Source: JAGRMG01 sp047975215
GTDB lineage: Bacteria > Pseudomonadota > Alphaproteobacteria > Rhodobacterales > Rhodobacteraceae
DNA: 64,000 nucleotides
Direction: 5' to 3'
Assembly (NCBI GenBank): GCA_047975215.1
Contig: JBKEDD010000083.1
Span: forward strand, 100,764 to 164,763
A program made the translations under genes and the position numbers. Positions within the stretch are counted from its first letter, which is position 1, and each line of letters begins with the position of its first letter. This document shows, piece after piece, positions 59,898 through 64,000 of the stretch. The notes under the pieces are model-generated. The model was not told where the DNA came from. It did no database searches and was given only the letters and a program-made list of their open reading frames with translations.

Positions 59898-60368
59898 ATG
59901 AACAGTCAGACGCAAGCGCGCGGGCCCGCGCCATACATCCACGAGGTTCGTGTTGGCTGGGGCCATTGCGACCCGGCCCAGATCGCCTTTACCGGCCATA
60001 TCCCCTGGTTCGCACTCGAGGCCATAGACGCCTGGTGGCAGGCGCATCTTGGCGGCGCAGGCTGGTTCCAGCTCAATATCGACCGCAATGTCGGCACGCC
60101 CTTCGTGCACATGAGCCTGGACTTCAGCTCACCCGTCACGCCCCGGCATCCGCTCGTGTGCGAGGTGGCGCCGGTGCGTCTTGGCACCAAGTCGATCGAG
60201 TTTCAGGTGATTGGCCGGCAGGACGGGAAAAAGTGCTTTCAGGGCCGGTTTGTCAGCGTCTTCGTGATATCCGATCAGCACGGCGTTTCGATCCCGGCGC
60301 CCGACGATATCCGCGCCGTGGTGGAGGCGCATCTGTTGCCCGAGCCGCAGCCACAAGACGCAGAATAG
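59898..60368 (+). CDS. Acyl-CoA thioesterase (4-hydroxybenzoyl-CoA thioesterase family)
   Basis: This 156-residue hot-dog-fold thioesterase has the 4HBT signature VGWGHCDPAQIAFTGHIPWF (about residues 18-37), in which the Asp before Pro is the catalytic residue. A later TKSIEFQVIGRQDGKKCF strand is typical. It begins at the base after the boxA stop. It may hydrolyse benzoyl-CoA analogues that cannot be metabolised, freeing CoA, as suggested for similar genes in other box clusters. Confidence 0.9.
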   Translation: MNSQTQARGPAPYIHEVRVGWGHCDPAQIAFTGHIPWFALEAIDAWWQAHLGGAGWFQLNIDRNVGTPFVHMSLDFSSPVTPRHPLVCEVAPVRLGTKSIEFQVIGRQDGKKCFQGRFVSVFVISDQHGVSIPAPDDIRAVVEAHLLPEPQPQDAE

Positions 60369-60372
60369 TGCA
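60359..60372 (+). promoter_or_regulatory. BoxR-like operator near boxR
   Basis: CGCA-GAATAG-TGCA (60359-60372) fits the TGCA-N6-TGCA pattern with one mismatch. It straddles the thioesterase stop, 89 bases before the boxR start. A further TGCA half-site is at 60432-60435 in an AT-rich stretch. These may allow BoxR autoregulation. Confidence 0.5.
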
Positions 60373-60460
60373 GAAAGCTGGCGACGATCCGCAATTTTGT
60401 TTGAATACAACCGCAGCCCGTCGTAGGTTTTTGCAATATTTTTCATAATCGGCCTTCGAC

Positions 60461-61378
60461 ATGACCGAGATTACGAACTTTCGCGGCGAGGCAACGCGCC
60501 AGTCCGGCGAGGCCGGCGCCGATGAGTCGGTCGCGGCACTGATCCAGAGGGTCGGAGACCGGGTGCGGCGCGCGCGCGAACGCCGCGGCATACCACGCCG
60601 GGTCTTGTCGGACATGTCCGGTGTCTCGCCGCGGTATCTGGCACAACTCGAAGCGGGTGAAGGCAACATCTCGATAGGCCTGTTGCAGCGCGTGGCGATC
60701 GCGCTCGACCATCGGATCGAATGGCTTGTGGGCGAAGACGACCCCTGGAACTCGGACGCGCTGCGCGTGGCCGACCTGTTTCGAACCGCCAGCGGCGAAA
60801 CGCAGCAATCGGTCCTGCGGGTGCTAAGCCCGGAACCCGAGGAGATTCTGCGCGCCCGCCGGATTTGTCTTATCGGGCTGCGCGGGGCCGGCAAGTCTAC
60901 CCTTGGTTCGCTGGCCGGGAAGGCGCTTGGCATCCCTTTCGTCGAACTCAATTCCGAGATCGAAGAGCAAAGCGGCATGCCGGTGGAGGAGGTGATCGCG
61001 CTTTATGGTCAGGAAGGATACCGCAAGCTGGAGGCGCAGGCCGTTACCCGGGTCATTGCGACGCACGACACGATGATTCTCGCGGTTGCCGGCGGCATCG
61101 TCGGAGAGCCGGAGACCTTCAACACATTGATGGGCCACTTCCATACCGTCTGGCTCAAGGCCGCGCCCGACGAACACATGGCGCGGGTGCGCGCCCAGGG
61201 CGATGAACGCCCGATGGCCGGAAACCCGGAGGCCATGGAACAGTTGAGGTCGATCCTGACCAGCCGCGAGGCGTTGTACGGCAAGGCGCTGGCGCAGCTG
61301 GACACCACCGGTCAGAGCGCCGAGGAGGCGTTGGCGCAGCTTCTGGCCCTGATCGAGGAGCGCAAGTTCCTGTCCTGA
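60461..61378 (+). CDS. boxR: BoxR transcriptional regulator (XRE helix-turn-helix fused to a shikimate-kinase-like domain)
   Basis: This 305-residue regulator has an N-terminal XRE-type helix-turn-helix (RRVLSDMSGVSPRYLAQLEA then GEGNISIGLLQRVAIAL, about residues 45-85). A linker leads to a C-terminal shikimate-kinase-like domain with an intact P-loop, IGLRGAGKSTLG (about residues 144-155), and SEIEEQSGMPVEEVIALYGQ. This is the BzdR/BoxR architecture, where benzoyl-CoA binds the kinase-like domain and releases repression. It closes the box cluster and converges on the LacI gene. Confidence 0.95.
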   Translation: MTEITNFRGEATRQSGEAGADESVAALIQRVGDRVRRARERRGIPRRVLSDMSGVSPRYLAQLEAGEGNISIGLLQRVAIALDHRIEWLVGEDDPWNSDALRVADLFRTASGETQQSVLRVLSPEPEEILRARRICLIGLRGAGKSTLGSLAGKALGIPFVELNSEIEEQSGMPVEEVIALYGQEGYRKLEAQAVTRVIATHDTMILAVAGGIVGEPETFNTLMGHFHTVWLKAAPDEHMARVRAQGDERPMAGNPEAMEQLRSILTSREALYGKALAQLDTTGQSAEEALAQLLALIEERKFLS

Positions 61379-61408
61379 TCCGGGCCCCCCGCGCCGGACC
61401 GGATATTG

Positions 61409-62437
61409 CTATCGGCGCTTCAGCGTGTCCCCAAAGCTGATGGTTGGCGTGAGGATGATCTGGTCTTCGGTCCCGCGCCGCGCGGGATCTTTCTGCCGCG
61501 CCGCGATGATCCCGGCCGCCCTGCGCCCGATCTCCAGCCGGCAGGCATCCATCGTCGCCAGTTGCCGCGGCAATCCCTGCAACAGCTCGACGCCGTTGAA
61601 CCCGGCCAGCCCGATCCGGCCGGGAATGTCGATACCCTGATCCAGCAGGTACAACAGCCCGCCAGCGCCGATCATGTCATTGGAATAATACAGAAAATCA
61701 AGCTCTGGCGAACGGTCGAGCATGGCCTTGGTCATTTCGCGCCCCTTGGCCAGCGCCGAGCCGCCGGAATAGAATTCGCGGTCGTCGATCTCGATCCCGT
61801 CCTTGGCCAGCGCCTCGGTGAACCCCTCGAAACGTTTGCGGGCGCGATGGTCCAGCGGCATCTTGGTGCCCATGAACCCGATATGGCGATACCCGGCCCG
61901 AACGATGGCCCGCGCCATTTCCCGGCCCGCCCGGCGGTGAGATATGCCGACCATGGCATCCACCGGCTTGCCATCGGTATCCATGATCTCGACCACGGGG
62001 ATACCGGCGGATTTCAGCATCGCGTTCGACGCCTCGGAATGCTCCAGCCCGGCAATGATGACGCCCGAGGGCCGCCAGGACAGCATTTCGTAAAGAACCT
62101 TCTCTTCCTTTTCGGGCAGATAGTCCGTGACCCCGACAACCGGTTGCAGTCCGGTGCCTTCCAGCACCTCGTTGATTCCGGTCAGAACCTCGGGGAACAC
62201 CATGTTCTTGAAAGACGGGATGATGACCGCCACCAGGTTGACGCGGTTCGAGGCCAGCGCGCCGGCGATCTTGTTGGGCACATAGCCCAGTTCCTTGGCA
62301 GCGGCCAGAACCCGCACCCGAGTCTTGTCAGAGACCTCGCCTCGGTTGCGAAGCACCCGGCTGACAGTCATTTCCGATACCCCCGACGCCTGTGAGACAT
62401 CGCGCAGGGTGAGCGGGCGTTTGGATTCTGTGGACAA
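61409..62437 (-). CDS. LacI-family transcriptional regulator
   Basis: This 342-residue regulator has a LacI headpiece (TLRDVSQASGVSEMTVSRVL then RNRGEVSDKTRVRVLAAAKE, about residues 9-48, with the hinge LGYVPNKIAGALAS). A periplasmic-binding-like core follows (VAVIIPSFKNMVFPEVLTGI). The core is closest in look to GntR-type gluconate regulators. It starts with TTG at 62437 with AGGA upstream. No target operon is adjacent, so its regulon is unknown. CATGC-N4-GCATG at 62489-62502 before the gene could be an operator. Confidence 0.88.
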   Translation of the reverse strand: MSTESKRPLTLRDVSQASGVSEMTVSRVLRNRGEVSDKTRVRVLAAAKELGYVPNKIAGALASNRVNLVAVIIPSFKNMVFPEVLTGINEVLEGTGLQPVVGVTDYLPEKEEKVLYEMLSWRPSGVIIAGLEHSEASNAMLKSAGIPVVEIMDTDGKPVDAMVGISHRRAGREMARAIVRAGYRHIGFMGTKMPLDHRARKRFEGFTEALAKDGIEIDDREFYSGGSALAKGREMTKAMLDRSPELDFLYYSNDMIGAGGLLYLLDQGIDIPGRIGLAGFNGVELLQGLPRQLATMDACRLEIGRRAAGIIAARQKDPARRGTEDQIILTPTISFGDTLKRR

Positions 62438-62549
62438 GGCCGCGTTTCCTGTCGTTCATCGCCTTGATGTTATCGCAATCGCGCAATCATGCACAAGCAT
62501 GCGCAAAGACGATGACAAGCGCGCCAAGGCCCGCTAAGAGAGGCGCGTC

Positions 62550-62626
62550 GGCCCCGTGGCTCAACTGGATAGAGCAATCCCCTCCTAAGGGATAGGTTGC
62601 AGGTTCAAGTCCTGCCGGGGTCACCA
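62550..62626 (+). tRNA. tRNA-Arg (anticodon CCT)
   Basis: The 77 bases fold into a full cloverleaf. The acceptor stem is GGCCCCG with CGGGGTC (one G-U pair). The D arm has GCTC/GAGC stems. The anticodon stem ATCCC/GGGAT holds loop CTCCTAA with anticodon CCT (reads AGG, Arg). The T arm is GCAGG-TTCAAGT-CCTGC. CCA is encoded. The tyrosine-integrase gene follows after 26 bases, so the 3' part of this tRNA is the likely attachment site of the element to the right. Confidence 0.95.
62600..62626 (+). other. Probable attachment-site (att) region at the tRNA-Arg 3' end
   Basis: Integrases of this type usually recombine at the T arm and acceptor end of a tRNA and restore its 3' sequence. Here the integrase is encoded immediately beyond the tRNA and points toward it. 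The matching direct repeat should lie beyond the right edge, so the exact core cannot be fixed in this window. Confidence 0.5.
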
Positions 62627-62652
62627 ACGCCTTCTTAAGCATATGTTTATCC

Positions 62653-63747
62653 TTACTTTTTCTGAAGGTTTGGAACTTTGGTCGGTTGAGTTGGAACTTT
62701 TTGTTCCTTTTTCGTGCTGCTGAGCACCTTCCGCTTGTTGAAATCGCGGATGTATCGTTCGATCTCTGACAGGCTTTCATGCCCCGTCCAGGCTCCAATT
62801 TGAGCCGAGGTTCCTTCGGCTTCGGCGAGCGCCCGCGCCCGGCTTTTCCGCAAACCATGCGCCGAGCGACCTGAGACCCCCGCAGCTCTGGCTTTGGCAG
62901 CAAACCACTGGCCCGCTGCTTTCACGCTCCGGGATTTGCCGTGCGCGGTGGTCATCCATGTCATGTGCTTGTCTTCACGGGCACTCAGGACGCCATGAAG
63001 ATAGGCGAGGTCTGTTTCCATGCCTTCTGCGAAATCTGGTAGCGCGCGATCAAAGGGGATTGCGACTTCGCCGCCAGTCTTTTGCTGACGAAACACGATC
63101 CAACCGTCTCGGTCCACGTTGCCGTGTCCCAACCGGACTGCATCCGAGATACGCGCGCCGGTCCAGAAGATCACCTCGAACGCCAGACGTTCCGGCGTGT
63201 CGATCGACCAGTGCGCGCGAAAAGCCTCGATCTCGTCTTCTGACCACGGGGGGTGCCCATCTGACTGCGCGACAGGCGCTTTCTTGGCGTCTGTGGTCGG
63301 ATCAGCGATCTTGTATGTCTCTGCGAGCCATTTTCCGAAGCCCCGCCATGCTTTCAGATGGTTGTTCCGGGCGTGTCCGGTGAACCGGCTCAGGTCAGCC
63401 TCGATATGCTTGGTTCGAAGGTCGATCACTCGGCCGTGCCCGTATCGCTCGCGAATTTCATCCAACATGGGCCGTCTGGCGGATCGTGTGCCTTCCTTCA
63501 GACCGACGAGAAAAACATCCGATTTCAGGTATCCCTCAACTGCCAACGCAAGACTGCCGGAGCGGACCTTTGCGCGCACCGGTTTGGTGCTACCCGCAGC
63601 CTCTGCATAGGCCGCAAGGAAATCAGGGTGGTCCGGGGGACGGTCGGGCATTGCGATGCCCTTTTGCCCCTTTGGGCGGTAGTAATAGCGAACATTGCCA
63701 CTGGGGAACCGCCCGGATGGGTTGAGATGTTTCATCCTTGTCAGCAA
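62653..63747 (-). CDS. Tyrosine-type site-specific integrase
   Basis: This 364-residue recombinase has an N-terminal arm and SAM-like core-binding domain (to about residue 160) and a catalytic domain. Active-site residues are visible: Arg in FWTGARISDAVRLG, a Lys in QQKTGGEVAIPF, H-x-x-R in SAHGLRKSRARALAE, His in GAWTGHESLSEIE and the nucleophile Tyr in ERYIRDFNK. It therefore looks active. A TTG at 63747 has GAGG seven bases upstream; an ATG at 63735 is the alternative start. It overlaps the small HTH gene and drives integration at tRNA-Arg. Confidence 0.93.
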   Translation of the reverse strand: MLTRMKHLNPSGRFPSGNVRYYYRPKGQKGIAMPDRPPDHPDFLAAYAEAAGSTKPVRAKVRSGSLALAVEGYLKSDVFLVGLKEGTRSARRPMLDEIRERYGHGRVIDLRTKHIEADLSRFTGHARNNHLKAWRGFGKWLAETYKIADPTTDAKKAPVAQSDGHPPWSEDEIEAFRAHWSIDTPERLAFEVIFWTGARISDAVRLGHGNVDRDGWIVFRQQKTGGEVAIPFDRALPDFAEGMETDLAYLHGVLSAREDKHMTWMTTAHGKSRSVKAAGQWFAAKARAAGVSGRSAHGLRKSRARALAEAEGTSAQIGAWTGHESLSEIERYIRDFNKRKVLSSTKKEQKVPTQPTKVPNLQKK

Positions 63748-63995
63748 CCGAACGCCTCGTCACAACTATTTCCTTCGCTCCACATTTGTCCCCCAATGGT
63801 AGGTAAGTCGGCAAGCGCGGAGTCCAGTTCCCACCGCAGCCATACGGCCACCCCATCAGCGTTCCTTCCGGGCGGGTAGATTCCATTTCTTACCAGCTTG
63901 TCGAAATGCCCCGGCGAATGGCCGCAATACCGGGCTGCGTCCGCTCGACGCAGGGCACCGCCCCAATCTGCTGGAAGACGTGGACCTATTATCAT
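63741..63995 (-). CDS. Small helix-turn-helix DNA-binding protein (possible excisionase)
   Basis: This 84-residue protein carries a predicted short HTH resembling the AlpA/excisionase class: RRADAARYCGHSPGHFDKLV (about residues 17-36) followed by VAVWLRWELDSALAD. Its stop overlaps the integrase start, so the two are translationally coupled, as is usual for xis-int pairs. The window ends five bases before its ATG, so its promoter is not visible. Function is inferred from size, fold and position. Confidence 0.75.
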   Translation of the reverse strand: MIIGPRLPADWGGALRRADAARYCGHSPGHFDKLVRNGIYPPGRNADGVAVWLRWELDSALADLPTIGGQMWSEGNSCDEAFGC

Positions 63996-64000
63996 CTCAG

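Noticed and set aside
1..64000. CRISPR array or insertion sequence
   Set aside because: No regularly spaced short repeats, no transposase and no terminal inverted repeats were seen; the only mobile-element genes are the integrase and its small partner at the right end.

Overview
This is a gene-dense, strongly GC-rich chromosomal segment that looks like an alphaproteobacterium of the Rhodobacteraceae/Roseobacter type. The reasons are the CcrM methyltransferase next to RNase HII, a DUF2794 gene, three TRAP transporters, a psd-pssA pair and an aerobic benzoyl-CoA (box) cluster. I make this placement from gene content and did not compute it. Nearly all genes look intact; only the kinase at the left edge is cut by the window.

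Layout. 1-3.0 kb holds housekeeping genes: an adenosine-kinase-like tail, a GNAT, pssA, psd and rppH. 3.1-8.3 kb has a TetR regulator divergent from an overlapping FMO / BASS transporter / SDR operon, then a beta-hydroxyacid dehydrogenase and a DUF2794 gene. 8.5-15.8 kb is a complete histidine-utilisation cluster (hutF divergent from hutIHGU, plus hutC) of the formylglutamate branch, with a perfect 14-bp palindrome between hutF and hutI. 16.0-19.2 kb holds a TakP-like TRAP system whose binding protein converges on its membrane genes, followed by gdhA. 20.7-29.0 kb is one long minus-strand operon: IclR, two E1 subunits without E2/E3, TRAP dctPQM, an acetolactate-synthase-like ThDP enzyme, and a protein of unknown function with an internal duplication. 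29.1-38.5 kb has a LysR regulator divergent from an ABC importer followed by a creatininase-family amidase, class III aminotransferase, GNAT, CoA-transferase A/B and M20 deacylase. The last five resemble the Bacillus yodTPSRQ set (beta-lysine-type degradation) but without lysine aminomutase.

38.6-48.6 kb holds a ribosome-hibernation/cold-shock fusion, pncA-pncB, a membrane adenylate/guanylate cyclase, a GyrI-like protein, ccrM and rnhB with clustered GANTC sites, small secreted proteins, a membrane-anchored winged-helix protein and an FAH-family hydrolase. 48.9-61.4 kb is an aromatic-acid module: TRAP dctPQM, benzoate-CoA ligase, alpha/beta hydrolase, DUF309, boxC, boxB, boxA, thioesterase and boxR. 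TGCA-N6-TGCA-type repeats stand before the TRAP, ligase and boxC units and near boxR, which ties uptake, activation and ring opening into one regulon. boxD is not in the window. After a LacI regulator, tRNA-Arg(CCT) is followed directly by a tyrosine integrase and a small HTH protein, marking the edge of an integrated element that runs off the right end.

The best candidates for little-described biology are the IclR operon with the duplicated protein, the ABC-importer/yod-like operon, the box-regulated TRAP transporter, and the membrane-anchored winged-helix gene.
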